Notes: generated from the sequence alone by a model not told the origin. A DNA stretch of 64,000 nucleotides from Pseudomonas sp. P8_229 (GCF_034008635.1 NZ_CP125378.1:2532001-2596000), one strand, 5' to 3'. Shown: positions 42,666-52,596, counted from the first letter of the stretch. Numbers and translations are program-made.

Positions 42666-44939
42666 TTATTTACGCAACAGGCGCAAGCCGTTGAACACCA
42701 CCAACAGGCTCACGCCCATGTCGGCGAACACCGCCATCCACATGGTGGCGAGCCCGGCGAAGGTTACCCCAAGAAAGATAGCCTTGATCACCAGTGCCAA
42801 CGCGATGTTCTGTTTCAGAATGCTGGCGGTATTGCGCGACAGGCTGATGAACGCCGGGATCTTGCGCAGATCGTCGTCCATCAGGGCGACATCGGCGGTT
42901 TCAATCGCGGTGTCGGTACCGGCCGCCGCCATGGCGAAACCGATCTCGGCGCGGGCCAGTGCCGGGGCGTCGTTGATGCCGTCGCCGACCATGCCCACCC
43001 GGTGGCCCTGTGCATAAAGCTCTTCGATGGCTTGCAGCTTGTCGGTCGGCAGCAAGTCACCCTTGGCCTGATCGATGCCGACCTGCGCCGCGATCGCCTG
43101 CGCGGTGTGCACGTTGTCGCCGGTGAGCATCAGGGTTCTCACGCCCAGGGCGTGCAACTGGCGGATCGCTTCGCGGCTGGTTTCCTTGACCGTGTCGGCC
43201 ACGGCAAACAGCGCCAGCGGGCCGGAGCTGTCGAGCAGCAGCACCACGGACTTGCCCTGCTTCTCCAGCGCGAAGAGTTTTTCTTCCAGTTGCGGTGAGC
43301 ACAGGCCCAGTTCTTCAACCAGACGGTGGTTGCCCAAGTGATAGGTCTGGCCGTTGACCTGGCCCTTCACACCGCGACCGGCCAGCGCTTCGAAGTTATC
43401 CACAGCCAGCGCAGCGAGATTCTTGTCCACAGCTGCATTGGCGATCGCCAGCGACACCGGGTGATCGGAACGTCCGGCCAACGCGGCAGCAATTGCCGGC
43501 GCCGTGGCGTCGGCGGTCGGGTCCAGCGACAGGTAATCGGTCTGCACCGGTTTGCCGTGGGTGATGGTCCCGGTCTTGTCCAGCGCCAGATAATCGAGCT
43601 TGAAACCGCCCTCCAGGTACACGCCGCCCTTGACCAGAATACCTTTGCGCGCGGCTGCCGCGAGGCCGCTGACGATAGTCACCGGGGTGGAAATCACCAG
43701 TGCGCATGGGCACGCGACCACCAGCAGCACCAGCGCGCGGTAGATCCAGTCGAACCACACCGCGCCCATGAACAGCGGCGGGATGATCGCCACGGCCAAC
43801 GCCAGGACGAATACCACCGGGGTGTAGATTTTCGAGAACTGATCGACGAAGCGTTGGGTCGGTGCGCGCGCGCCTTGAGCCTGCTCGACGGCGTGGATGA
43901 TCCGCGCCAGGGTCGAGTTATTCGCCGCGGCAGTGACCGCGTATTCCAGCGAACCGGCCTGGTTGATCGTACCGGCGAAGACTTTGTCGCCGACGGTTTT
44001 TTCCACCGGCAGGCTTTCGCCGGTGATCGGTGCCTGATCGATGGTCGAGCTGCCGCTGACGACTTCACCGTCCAGCGCGATACGCTCGCCGGGTTTTACT
44101 CGCACGCGGGCGCCGAGTTCGACGCTTTTAACCTCTTGTTCGATCCAGTTGCCGTCGGCTTGCTGCACCGTGGCCTGTTCCGGGGTCATCTGCATCAGAC
44201 CGCTGATGGCGTTGCGGGCGCGATCCAGCGAGCGCGCTTCAATCAGTTCGGCCACGGTGAACAGGAACATCACCATCGCCGCTTCCGGCCACTGCCCGAT
44301 CAGCACCGCCCCCGTCACCGCGATGCTCATCAGCGCGTTGATGTTGAGGTTGCGGTTCTTCAGGGCGATCCAGCCCTTTTGGTACGTCGTCAGGCCACCG
44401 CTGAGGATCGATACCAGCGCAATGATCGCCACCACCCAGGTCGGCGCGGCATTGGTGAAGTGGATAACTTCAGCCGCCAGCGCACCGACGCCGGACAGCG
44501 CCAGCGGCCACCAGTGTTTTTTCACCGGCGCAGGGGCCGGGGCTTCGACGCCCGCCTCCAGCGGCTCGGCGTGCATGCCGAGGGATTTGATCGCCTCAGT
44601 GATTGGCTCGGTACCCGGCAGGTTATGCGTCACGCCGAGCACGCGGTTGATCAGGTTGAATTCCAGTTGCTGTACACCGGCCAGCTTGCCGAGTTTATTC
44701 TGGATCAGCGTCTGCTCGGTCGGGCAGTCCATCGCTTCGATGCGGAAACTGCTCAACCGGGCGTCGGCGCTTTTCGTCTCGCTCAGTTGAATCCGCGACG
44801 GTGCAGCGGCTTTTGATGAACAGCAGGCATCGCCGCCGTGGTCATGTTTATGCACAGGCTGCAATTTATGACTGTGATCGTGCCCGTCGCCCGGCTTGTG
44901 GGAGTGGGGGTGGGTGTGGGTGTGCTGGGAATCGCTCAT
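42666..44939 (-). CDS. cadA: Cd2+/Zn2+/Pb2+-exporting P1B-type ATPase CadA
   Basis: A 757-residue inner-membrane efflux pump. The N-terminus is strongly histidine-rich (several HTH/HSH clusters plus DACCSSKAA), and a divergent HMA-like domain has MDCPTEQTL. The membrane metal site is VVACPCALVIS. The P-domain has the phosphorylated Asp in LDKTGTITHGKP, the HP-type motif in GRSDHPVSLA, and the hinge GDGINDAPALARAEIG. The metal selectivity (Cd, Zn or Pb) follows from the CPC motif and the divergent CadR-type regulator. The His-rich tail may bind zinc. The gene ends 10 bp from the LysR start. Confidence 0.92.
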   Translation of the reverse strand: MSDSQHTHTHPHSHKPGDGHDHSHKLQPVHKHDHGGDACCSSKAAAPSRIQLSETKSADARLSSFRIEAMDCPTEQTLIQNKLGKLAGVQQLEFNLINRVLGVTHNLPGTEPITEAIKSLGMHAEPLEAGVEAPAPAPVKKHWWPLALSGVGALAAEVIHFTNAAPTWVVAIIALVSILSGGLTTYQKGWIALKNRNLNINALMSIAVTGAVLIGQWPEAAMVMFLFTVAELIEARSLDRARNAISGLMQMTPEQATVQQADGNWIEQEVKSVELGARVRVKPGERIALDGEVVSGSSTIDQAPITGESLPVEKTVGDKVFAGTINQAGSLEYAVTAAANNSTLARIIHAVEQAQGARAPTQRFVDQFSKIYTPVVFVLALAVAIIPPLFMGAVWFDWIYRALVLLVVACPCALVISTPVTIVSGLAAAARKGILVKGGVYLEGGFKLDYLALDKTGTITHGKPVQTDYLSLDPTADATAPAIAAALAGRSDHPVSLAIANAAVDKNLAALAVDNFEALAGRGVKGQVNGQTYHLGNHRLVEELGLCSPQLEEKLFALEKQGKSVVLLLDSSGPLALFAVADTVKETSREAIRQLHALGVRTLMLTGDNVHTAQAIAAQVGIDQAKGDLLPTDKLQAIEELYAQGHRVGMVGDGINDAPALARAEIGFAMAAAGTDTAIETADVALMDDDLRKIPAFISLSRNTASILKQNIALALVIKAIFLGVTFAGLATMWMAVFADMGVSLLVVFNGLRLLRK

Positions 44940-44969
44940 TGGTCGCGTCCATGAAGGTGCCTGTTGCCA

Positions 44970-45000
44970 AGTAAAGACCCTGTAGCCACTATAGGGTCAA
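44970..45000. promoter_or_regulatory. CadR operator and divergent cadA/cadR promoter
   Basis: A near-perfect dyad at 44976-44998 (GACCCTGTA...TATAGGGTC, one mismatch) matches the CadR box type. On the minus strand TTGACC (44995-45000) and TTTACT (44970-44975) are 19 bp apart, the long spacer expected of MerR-activated promoters, pointing to cadA. On the plus strand TTGCCA (44964-44969) and TATAGG (44990-44995) are 20 bp apart and may serve cadR. Confidence 0.8.
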
Positions 45001-45023
45001 GCACCCTTTTGGAGATTGCCGTC

Positions 45024-45473
45024 ATGAAGATCGGAGAACTGGCCAAACTCACCGACTGCGCCGTGGAAACCATCCGCTATTACGAGCGCGAAAACCTGCT
45101 GCCGGAACCGGCCCGCAGCGACGGCAACTACCGCGTCTACACCCAGGCGCACGCCGAGCGCCTGACCTTCATCCGCAACTGCCGTACCCTCGACATGACC
45201 CTCGAGGAAATCCGCAGCCTGCTCGCGCTGCGCGACAGCCCGCAGGATCAATGCGAGAGCGTCAACGCGCTGATCGACGAGCACATCCAGCATGTGAAGG
45301 CGCGGATTGATGGATTGCTGGCCTTGCAGACACAACTGCTCGACCTGCGCCAACGTTGTGGCGAAGGGCCGGAAGCAGATCAGTGCGGGATCCTGCAGCG
45401 GCTGGAAGTGAGTGGCGGAGTTGTGGCTGCGGAGGTCGAGCATTCGCATGTGGGCCGCAGCCACGGCCACTAA
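45024..45473 (+). CDS. cadR: MerR-family cadmium/lead regulator CadR
   Basis: A 149-residue MerR regulator starting MKIGELAKLTDCAVETIRYYERENLL. The metal-binding cysteines are in DQCESVNALIDEHI and EADQCGIL. The His-rich C-terminal tail (HSHVGRSHGH) is a CadR hallmark in pseudomonads. The start at 45024 has a TTGGAGA ribosome site; the upstream in-frame extension crosses the operator. It is divergent from cadA and activates it when metal is bound. Confidence 0.93.
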   Translation: MKIGELAKLTDCAVETIRYYERENLLPEPARSDGNYRVYTQAHAERLTFIRNCRTLDMTLEEIRSLLALRDSPQDQCESVNALIDEHIQHVKARIDGLLALQTQLLDLRQRCGEGPEADQCGILQRLEVSGGVVAAEVEHSHVGRSHGH

Positions 45474-45493
45474 GTCAACCATCACTCCCATGA

Positions 45494-46333
45494 TCAGATC
45501 AGTTTGAACTCCAGAATGCCTTGGCGGCCCATACCGTAACTAATCCCCGGGACCATTCCTGCACCTAGAAAGAAGCTGCCATACAGAAAAACCGACTCTC
45601 CACGAAACGCTTGATAGACGCTTGGTTCAATTCGGAACTGGACAGCTGATTCCGGAGTGACTGTCAATTTGCGCTGATAGTCTCTCCAGTTCCGTGCGCT
45701 TGGTCTGCCCTCAAGATCACTCAGCACATAAATTTCGATGGCGTTATTCGTTTGTAGGTTCAAGACCGTCGGAACTGTAAGGACGAGGCCATCTGGATGT
45801 TTATCAATCTCCAGTTCGCCATTCGACACTCCCTCGATAGAAATCTGCCCGGTTTGGACCAGTGGAAGGACGAAGTTGACGAACAGAGATCCCGAAGGCA
45901 AAGAACCTCCGTTTCTTGTGATTACAAAGATGACTTCGACCCTGTCTCCTTCGAGCTTGAGTGCTTCAGCGTCGGAAAAAGGAAAATACAAATCGGTAAA
46001 ACCAGTAACTGTCTGGGAGGGTAACTGGAAGCTTCCTCCGCTTCCTCCGAAAGCCTGCCCTTGCACCCGCACTTGATCGCCGATCTGAAAGTCCCGATTG
46101 TTTACAGGCACCACATAAAACAGCGAATCAACAAAAAGCGGGGCGCCCCGAAGTAATTCACCAGGTATCACGCAATCCCAGGGGGCAATGGAAGGTAAAA
46201 AATGAACCACCCCCGAACTACTCCTGCAACCAACATACGGTGCTCCAGGCAATTGAACGCTTGAGCTCTGGGCGGTAGAACCGATTGTGCGCTCCGAAAA
46301 CCCGCTGGTTGCATCGTTTGCATTGATTGGCAT
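45494..46333 (-). CDS. Orphan beta-rich protein of unknown function
   Basis: A 279-residue protein that I do not recognise. Start 46333 (MPINANDATSGF) is preceded by TGGAG; a TTG five codons upstream is less likely. There is no signal peptide or long hydrophobic helix. Composition is rich in Val, Ser, Gly, Phe and Asn, with alternating hydrophobic patterns such as GDQVRVQGQAFGGSGG and RVEVIFVITRNGG, suggesting beta-sandwich domains. The gene is clearly more AT-rich than its neighbours and fills the gap between cadR and thyA, so it may be a recent insertion. Confidence 0.7.
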   Translation of the reverse strand: MPINANDATSGFSERTIGSTAQSSSVQLPGAPYVGCRSSSGVVHFLPSIAPWDCVIPGELLRGAPLFVDSLFYVVPVNNRDFQIGDQVRVQGQAFGGSGGSFQLPSQTVTGFTDLYFPFSDAEALKLEGDRVEVIFVITRNGGSLPSGSLFVNFVLPLVQTGQISIEGVSNGELEIDKHPDGLVLTVPTVLNLQTNNAIEIYVLSDLEGRPSARNWRDYQRKLTVTPESAVQFRIEPSVYQAFRGESVFLYGSFFLGAGMVPGISYGMGRQGILEFKLI

Positions 46334-46484
46334 AGTGAAACTCCACAAATAAAGAAAGGGCGTTGCCGTCCACAGCCGAATGGCTAATGGTCAGTCAAAC
46401 ACCCTTTCATTTGTCCGCCACCTGTCAGAGTTGACAGTTTGTTAGATTCTTTTGCAATCAGGCAAAGCCGTGCCTGCAATAAAA

Positions 46485-47456
46485 TCAGACCGCCATCGGC
46501 GCGGTCATCGGCGCATGGTGCTCGTAGCCTTCCAGCGAGAAATCGCTCGGCTCCACCAACTCCAGCCATTCCGGCTGATATACGCCAGTCTTGGCAAATT
46601 CCGGTACGCGATCGGAGATTTTCAGTTTCGGCATGGCGAACGGTTCGCGCTTGAGCTGTTCGTTGAGCATGTCCAGGTGGTTCTCGTAGACGTGCGCATC
46701 ACCGATGAAATAGGTGAACCAGCGCGGCGTGTAGCCGGTCAGGCGACCGATCAGGCTCAGCAGCGCGGCGCCTTCGGTGAGGTTGAACGGCGTGCCCAGA
46801 CCCAGATCATTCGAACGGATGTACAGGGTCAGAGAAATCTCTTTGGTCTCGACATTCGGGTGGAACTGGTACAGCAGATGGCACGGCGGCAGGGCCATTT
46901 CATCGAGCTGGGCGCAGTTCCAGCCGTGGAACAGAATACGGCGGCTGCCCGGATCCTTGATGATCGTGTCGACGCACTGGCGCACCTGGTCGATGGCTTT
47001 GTACAGCACCACGTAGGCCTGGCCGTCTTCTTCGCCCTGAGCGATCTGCTTGTAGCCATTGCTCAGGGTCTGCTCGATGGCCGCCGGGTTGCTCAGCGGG
47101 ATCTGCTTGTACGCCGGCCACTTGCGCCATTGCACGCCGTAGATTTCGCCGAGATCGTCTTCGCCCTGACGGAACGGGTTGGCCAGCCACTGGGCGTTTT
47201 CGTTGGCGTTCTGGTCCCAGACCTTGCAGCCCAGCGCACGGAATTCAGCGGCGTTGTTCACACCACGCAGAAAGCCGCACATCTCGCCGATAGCCGATTT
47301 GAAGGCCATTTTGCGGGTGGTGATCGCCGGGAAACCTTCCTGCAGATCGAAACGCAGCATTGCACCCGGGAAACTGATGGTGTTGATGCCGGTACGGTTG
47401 GCCTGTTTGGTGCCGTTCTGGATGACGTGCGAAACCAGTTCGAGATATTGCTTCAT
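46485..47456 (-). CDS. thyA: Thymidylate synthase ThyA
   Basis: ThyA converts dUMP to dTMP using methylene-tetrahydrofolate. The protein is 323 residues, longer than the 264-residue E. coli enzyme because of an insertion around residues 90-150. The catalytic cysteine lies in [12 protein letters not shown]. Other signatures are [22 protein letters not shown] and [11 protein letters not shown], and the C-terminus ends in Val. lgt lies 50 bp upstream in the same direction, the classic lgt-thyA order. Confidence 0.97.
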   Translation of the reverse strand: MKQYLELVSHVIQNGTKQANRTGINTISFPGAMLRFDLQEGFPAITTRKMAFKSAIGEMCGFLRGVNNAAEFRALGCKVWDQNANENAQWLANPFRQGEDDLGEIYGVQWRKWPAYKQIPLSNPAAIEQTLSNGYKQIAQGEEDGQAYVVLYKAIDQVRQCVDTIIKDPGSRRILFHGWNCAQLDEMALPPCHLLYQFHPNVETKEISLTLYIRSNDLGLGTPFNLTEGAALLSLIGRLTGYTPRWFTYFIGDAHVYENHLDMLNEQLKREPFAMPKLKISDRVPEFAKTGVYQPEWLELVEPSDFSLEGYEHHAPMTAPMAV

Positions 47457-47506
47457 GAGTTACCTGTGTCCTTTGAGCCCCGGCGTCGCGCGCCGGGGTT
47501 CGTAGT

Positions 47507-48322
47507 TTAAGCGGTCGGCGCAACGGGCGCTGCCGGCGCACGACGATAGGCCAGCCAGATCAGGAACAATCCACCGACGATCATCGGCACGCACAGAATC
47601 TGGCCCATGGTCAGCCAGTTCCAGGCCAGATAGCCCAGTTGCGCGTCCGGTACGCGGACGAACTCGACGATGAAACGGAAGATGCCGTAGAACAGCGCGA
47701 ACATGCCCGAAACCGCCATGGTCGGACGCGGCTTGCGCGAGAACAACCACAGGATCAGGAACAGCGCCACGCCTTCGAGCGCAAACTGATACAGCTGCGA
47801 CGGGTGACGCGGCAACTGCGCCGGATCGCTGAATGGCGGGAAGATCATCGCCCACGGCACGTCGGTCGGCTTGCCCCAGAGCTCGGCGTTGATGAAGTTG
47901 CCGATACGCCCGGCACCCAGACCGATCGGCACCATCGGTGCGACGAAGTCCATCAACTGGAAGAACGTCTTGCCGTTACGCTTGCCGAACCACACCGCCG
48001 CGAGCATCACGCCGATGAACCCGCCGTGGAACGACATGCCGCCCTTCCACACCTCGAAAATCAGCGTCGGGTTGGCGATGTAGGCGCTCAGATCGTAGAA
48101 CAGCACGTAACCCAGACGTCCACCGACAATCACCCCCATCGACAGCCAGAACACCAGATCGGAGAGTTTCTCCTTGGTCCAGGTCGGATCGAAACGGTTG
48201 AGCCGGCTCGACGCCAGCAGCCATGCGCCGCCGATGCCGACGAGGTACATCAGGCCGTACCAGTGGATTTTCAGCGGACCGATGGCCAGGGCCACCGGGT
48301 CGATCTGCGGGTAAGGCAGCAT
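47507..48322 (-). CDS. lgt: Prolipoprotein diacylglyceryl transferase Lgt
   Basis: Lgt attaches diacylglycerol to the lipobox cysteine of prolipoproteins at the inner membrane. The 271-residue protein has about seven membrane segments. The family signature [17 protein letters not shown] is present, as are the conserved [11 protein letters not shown] and [12 protein letters not shown] blocks. It is upstream of thyA and probably co-transcribed with it. Confidence 0.97.
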   Translation of the reverse strand: MLPYPQIDPVALAIGPLKIHWYGLMYLVGIGGAWLLASSRLNRFDPTWTKEKLSDLVFWLSMGVIVGGRLGYVLFYDLSAYIANPTLIFEVWKGGMSFHGGFIGVMLAAVWFGKRNGKTFFQLMDFVAPMVPIGLGAGRIGNFINAELWGKPTDVPWAMIFPPFSDPAQLPRHPSQLYQFALEGVALFLILWLFSRKPRPTMAVSGMFALFYGIFRFIVEFVRVPDAQLGYLAWNWLTMGQILCVPMIVGGLFLIWLAYRRAPAAPVAPTA

Positions 48323-48399
48323 TGCGACTCCTCGTTAGAGTTGAAACCAAAATTCCCGGGCGACGCTGCCACCTCAGGATTAAGCCAGGATTGCGACGG

Positions 48400-49182
48400 T
48401 TAAAGCAGGAAACTCACACCCACGCTGAACAGCAAAGCGGCGAACAGCCGTTTCAGCAAGCGCGGCGACAACCGATGCGCCAGACGCGCGCCGATGCGGG
48501 CGAAGACCATGCTGGTCAGGGCGATGCCCAGCAGCGCCGGCAAATACACAAAACCGAGACTATGCGGTGGCAACAACGGATCGTGCCACCCCAGAATCAT
48601 GAAACTTAATGCACTGACCAAGGCGATTGGCAGGCCGCAGGCCGACGACGTCGCCACCGCTTGCTGCATCGGCACGCTGCGCCAGGTCAGGAACGGCACG
48701 GTCAAAGAGCCGCCACCGACGCCAAAAATCGCGGAAGCCCAACCGATGATGCTGCCGGCCACGGTCAGACCGAATTTGCCCGGCACCGTTCGGCTGGCCT
48801 TGGGTTTTATGTCCAGCGCCAGTTGCACCGAGATGATCAAGGCGAACACGCCGATGATCTTTTGCAGGTGCGGCCCGGAAATCGCCTCGGCAGTCAGGGC
48901 ACCGAAACCGGCGCCCAGCAAAATGCCGACGGCCATCCACATGAAGATCGGCCAGCGCACCGCGCCACGACGGTGATGCTCACGCACGGCGTTGACCGAG
49001 GTAAAGATGATCGTCGCCAGTGACGTCCCGACCGCCAGATGGGTGAGGATCGACTGATCAAAGCCCTGCAGGGTGAAACTGAACACCAGCACCGGCACGA
49101 TGATGATCCCGCCGCCGACGCCAAACAGCCCGGCCAGCACGCCCGCACAGGCGCCCAACGCCAGATAGAGCAGAAATTCCAT
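48400..49182 (-). CDS. TSUP family (TauE/SafE) membrane permease
   Basis: A 260-residue membrane protein of the TauE/SafE/DUF81 family, linked to transport of sulfite, sulfoacetate and similar anions; its own substrate is unknown. It starts MEFLLYLALGACAGVLAGLFGVGGG, and the family glycine-rich repeat recurs as AIFGVGGGSLTVPFLTW in the second half. The start at 49182 removes a long non-coding in-frame extension. It has about eight membrane segments and precedes lgt on the same strand with a 77-bp gap. Confidence 0.85.
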   Translation of the reverse strand: MEFLLYLALGACAGVLAGLFGVGGGIIIVPVLVFSFTLQGFDQSILTHLAVGTSLATIIFTSVNAVREHHRRGAVRWPIFMWMAVGILLGAGFGALTAEAISGPHLQKIIGVFALIISVQLALDIKPKASRTVPGKFGLTVAGSIIGWASAIFGVGGGSLTVPFLTWRSVPMQQAVATSSACGLPIALVSALSFMILGWHDPLLPPHSLGFVYLPALLGIALTSMVFARIGARLAHRLSPRLLKRLFAALLFSVGVSFLL

Positions 49183-49312
49183 GACCGTCTCCCAGACGCA
49201 TCCCCAAAACCGGAGCGGCATGGTAACGGATGCATGCCCTTTGGCTCCACTTACGATGGATGCACGGACGACGACTGCGTAGAGTGAGCAAAAAACACAC
49301 AAGGACCACCTT

Positions 49313-50059
49313 ATGTGCCTGATTGTTTTCGCCTGGCGCCCGGGCCATGCCCAGCCGCTGATCGTCGCGGCCAACCGTGACGAGTTTTACGCCCGGCCGA
49401 GCCTGCCCTTGGCGCAATGGCCGGAGGCGCCGCATGTGCACGCGGGGCGTGATCTTGAAGCCGGTGGCACCTGGCTGGGGATCGGGGCCAACGGGCGCTT
49501 TGCCGCGCTGACCAATATTCGCGATCCGCAGCAGCCGCCAGCGCGCAAGTCGCGGGGCGAGTTGGTGGCGCGGTTTCTCACGGGCGATGCGTCGATTGAT
49601 GATTATTTGAGCGATGTGGTCGGGCGTGCGGCGGAATATGCCGGGTTTAATCTGCTGCTCGGCAATAGTCATGAGCTGTGGCACTTCAATGCGCGGATGT
49701 CGGAGCCGGTGATGCTGGAATCGGGCGTCTACGGGTTATCGAATGCCGGGCTGGATACGCCGTGGCCGAAGTTGCTCAAGGCCAAGGCTGGGTTGAGTGC
49801 GGTGCTGGAGGATCCTCAGCCTGAGCAGCTGTTGGCATTGTTGAGTGATACGCAGACGGCCCCATCTGCCGAATTGCCAGATACCGGGGTGGGCATGGCG
49901 ACGGAGTCATTGTTGTCGAGTGTGTTTATTGCCAGTCAGAGTTACGGGACGCGGGCGAGTACGGCGTTGATCGTTCAGGCGGATGGGACTCGGCGGATGG
50001 TGGAGCGGAGTTTCGGGCCATATGGCGGGCATCTTGGGGAAGTTGAGCTTTGCGTCTAA
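49313..50059 (+). CDS. NRDE (TANGO2-like) family protein
   Basis: A 248-residue protein with the N-terminal family signature MCLIVFAWRPGHAQPLIVAANRDEF, and the NRDE motif clearly visible. Cys2 is conserved as in N-terminal nucleophile-like members. The conserved blocks GGTWLGIGANGRFAALTN and VYGLSNAGLDTPWPKL follow. The function is unresolved in bacteria; eukaryotic TANGO2 is linked to lipid or haem handling. It is divergent from the TSUP permease and is followed by a MITE-like repeat. Confidence 0.87.
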   Translation: MCLIVFAWRPGHAQPLIVAANRDEFYARPSLPLAQWPEAPHVHAGRDLEAGGTWLGIGANGRFAALTNIRDPQQPPARKSRGELVARFLTGDASIDDYLSDVVGRAAEYAGFNLLLGNSHELWHFNARMSEPVMLESGVYGLSNAGLDTPWPKLLKAKAGLSAVLEDPQPEQLLALLSDTQTAPSAELPDTGVGMATESLLSSVFIASQSYGTRASTALIVQADGTRRMVERSFGPYGGHLGEVELCV

Positions 50060-50066
50060 GAGCAAA

Positions 50067-50283
50067 CCCTCACCCCAGCCCTCTCCCGGAGGGAGAGGGA
50101 GCCGACCGAGGTGTCTTGAGCCGTACATCGACCTGAAAGACCGAGTCGACTATGGATTCAACACAGCACCTTCAAATCGGTGTGAATCGATTATGGATTC
50201 AGCAAAGCATTTTCAGGTCGGCGTACCTCTGCAGCATCCCCCAATCAGTCCCCTCTCCCTTTGGGAGAGGGTTAGGGTGAGGG
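50067..50283. repeat. MITE-like nested inverted repeat
   Basis: Terminal arms CCCTCACCCCAGCCCTCTCC and GGGAGAGGGTTAGGGTGAGG bound 217 bp. An internal GAGAGGG near the left end can pair locally. A second inverted pair CGACCTGAAA (50129-50138) and TTTCAGGTCG (50211-50220) lies inside, with two TATGGATTCA direct repeats. No ORF was found. It separates the convergent NRDE gene and ptsP. Confidence 0.82.
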
Positions 50284-50294
50284 GCTTTTGATCT

Positions 50295-52574
50295 TCAGAG
50301 GGCCTTGTTGACCGCCGGCGGATTGATCTTCGACAACCCGAGATTCTTCAGCGCCAGTTGCAGCGAGCTGTGGATCACTTGCGGGTTGTCGATGGTCATC
50401 AGCTCAGCCAGCAGATCCTTGGCCTTGCTCAGGTTGATCTGGCGCAGCATCCACTTGACCTTCGGCAGGTTGGTGGCGTTCATCGACAGGCTGTCGAAGC
50501 CCATCGCCATCAACAGCACCGCCGCTGCCGGATCACCGGCCATTTCACCGCAGATGCTCACCGGTTTGCCTTCGGCATGCGCATCGCGCACCACCGTTTG
50601 CAGAGCTTGCAGCACCGCCGGGTGCAGGTAGTCGTAGAGATCGGCCACCCGCGGGTTGTTGCGGTCCACCGCCAGCAGGTATTGGGTCAGGTCGTTGGAG
50701 CCGACCGAGAGGAAGTCCACCTGCCGCGCCAGCTCCTTGGTCTGGTACACCGCTGCCGGAATCTCGATCATCACCCCGATAGGCGGCATCGGCACGTCGG
50801 TGCCTTCATCGCGCACTTCGCCCCATGCACGGTGGATCAGGTGCAAGGCTTCTTCGAGTTCGTGGGTGCCGGAAATCATCGGCAGCAGAATCCGCAGGTT
50901 GTTCAGGCCTTCGCTGGCCTTGAGCATGGCGCGGGTCTGCACCAGGAAGATTTCCGGGTGGTCGAGGGTCACGCGGATCCCGCGCCAGCCGAGGAACGGG
51001 TTGTCTTCCTTGATCGGGAAGTACGACAGCGACTTGTCACCGCCGATGTCCAGGCTGCGCATGGTCACCGGTTGCGGGTGAAATGCAGCGAGCTGCTCGC
51101 GGTAGATCGCCAGTTGTTCCTTTTCGCTCGGGAAGCGCTGGTTGATCATGAACGGTACTTCGGTGCGGTACAGGCCGACACCTTCGGCGCCGCGCTTCTG
51201 TGCCCGCGCCACATCGGCCAGCAGGCCGGTGTTGACCCACAGCGGCATGCGGTGGCCATCGAGGGTCACGCACGGCAGGTCACGCAGGGTATCGAGGCCC
51301 AGCGCCAGTTGTTTCTCTTCTTCGACCACCTCGGCGAACTGCTTGCGCAGTACGTCGCTGGGGTTGGTGTAGACCTCGCCGCGGGTGCCATCGACGATCA
51401 CCTCGATGCCGTCGACCTTGGCATACGGCAGGTCGACCAGGCCCATCACCGTCGGAATACCCATGGCCCGGGCCAGGATCGCGACGTGAGAGTTACCGGA
51501 ACCGAGTACCGAAACCAGACCGACCAGCGTGCCTTCCGGCACCTCGCCGAGCATCGCCGGCGTCAGCTCTTCGCTGACCAGAATGGTTTTTTCCGGATAG
51601 ACCAGGTTCTGCTGGCGCTCTTCCTGCAAGTACGCAAGCAGGCGGCGACCGAGGTCTTTGACGTCCGAGGCACGCTCGCGCAGGTAGGCGTCGTCCATCA
51701 GCTCGAAACGGTTGACGTGTTCGGTGACCACTTGACGCAGCGCGCCCTGAGCCCACTGGCCGGTCTTGATCACGGTGGTGATTTCGCTGCCCAGCGAGGC
51801 GTCGTCGAGCATCATCAGGTAGACGTCGAACAGCGCGCGCTCTTCCGGGCGCAGCTGGGTCGCCAGTTTGGCCGACAACGCACGCATGTCGGCGCGCACG
51901 CCTTCGATGGCGGTCTTGAACAACGCCAGTTCGGCGTCGATGTCGGTGATGTGCTTGTCTGGCACCACGTCCAGGTCCGCCGGCGGCAACATGACCACCG
52001 CCGTACCGACGGCCGCCCCGGGCGAACCCGGCACGCCGACGAACTTGGCTTCCTGAATGCCCTTGCCCTGACGACCCAGACCACGGATCGAACCGGTGGC
52101 CTCGGCGTGAGCAATTACACCGGCGAGCTGCGCGCTCATGGTCACGAGAAAGGCTTCTTCACCTTCGTCGAACTGGCGGCGTTCTTTCTGCTGGATGACC
52201 AACACGCCGACGACGCGACGGTGGTGAATGATCGGTGCCCCGAGGAAAGAGGCGTAGCGCTCCTCGCCGGTCTCGGCGAAGTAGCGGTAGCGCGGGTGAT
52301 CCGCGGCGTTTTCGAGGTTCAGGGGTTCTTCACGCGTGCCGACCAGACCCACCAGACCTTCGTTGGGTGCCATGCTGACCTTGCCGATCGAGCGCTTGTT
52401 CAAGCCCTCGGTGGCCATCAGGACGAAGCGGTTGGTCTCGGGATCAAGCAGGTAGACCGAGCAGACCTGGCTGCCCATGGCCTCTTTGACGCGCAACACA
52501 ATAATCCCCAACGCCGCCTTGAGATCCTTGGCGGAGTTAACTTCCTGGACGATCTTGCGCAGCGTATTGAGCAT
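50295..52574 (-). CDS. ptsP: PTS-Ntr enzyme I, PtsP
   Basis: PtsP is the phosphoenolpyruvate-protein phosphotransferase that starts the nitrogen-related phosphorelay (PtsP to PtsO to PtsN). The 759-residue protein has an N-terminal GAF domain (about residues 1-165), then the enzyme I core. The phosphorylated histidine is in GSGNSHVAILARAMGIP. The PEP-binding barrel carries GVGLYRTEVPFM and SICGEMAGDPAAAVLL. rppH is 22 bp upstream on the same strand, and the rppH-ptsP order is conserved in proteobacteria. Confidence 0.97.
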   Translation of the reverse strand: MLNTLRKIVQEVNSAKDLKAALGIIVLRVKEAMGSQVCSVYLLDPETNRFVLMATEGLNKRSIGKVSMAPNEGLVGLVGTREEPLNLENAADHPRYRYFAETGEERYASFLGAPIIHHRRVVGVLVIQQKERRQFDEGEEAFLVTMSAQLAGVIAHAEATGSIRGLGRQGKGIQEAKFVGVPGSPGAAVGTAVVMLPPADLDVVPDKHITDIDAELALFKTAIEGVRADMRALSAKLATQLRPEERALFDVYLMMLDDASLGSEITTVIKTGQWAQGALRQVVTEHVNRFELMDDAYLRERASDVKDLGRRLLAYLQEERQQNLVYPEKTILVSEELTPAMLGEVPEGTLVGLVSVLGSGNSHVAILARAMGIPTVMGLVDLPYAKVDGIEVIVDGTRGEVYTNPSDVLRKQFAEVVEEEKQLALGLDTLRDLPCVTLDGHRMPLWVNTGLLADVARAQKRGAEGVGLYRTEVPFMINQRFPSEKEQLAIYREQLAAFHPQPVTMRSLDIGGDKSLSYFPIKEDNPFLGWRGIRVTLDHPEIFLVQTRAMLKASEGLNNLRILLPMISGTHELEEALHLIHRAWGEVRDEGTDVPMPPIGVMIEIPAAVYQTKELARQVDFLSVGSNDLTQYLLAVDRNNPRVADLYDYLHPAVLQALQTVVRDAHAEGKPVSICGEMAGDPAAAVLLMAMGFDSLSMNATNLPKVKWMLRQINLSKAKDLLAELMTIDNPQVIHSSLQLALKNLGLSKINPPAVNKAL

Positions 52575-52596
52575 GGCTCGGGGTCGAACTCCGTCG

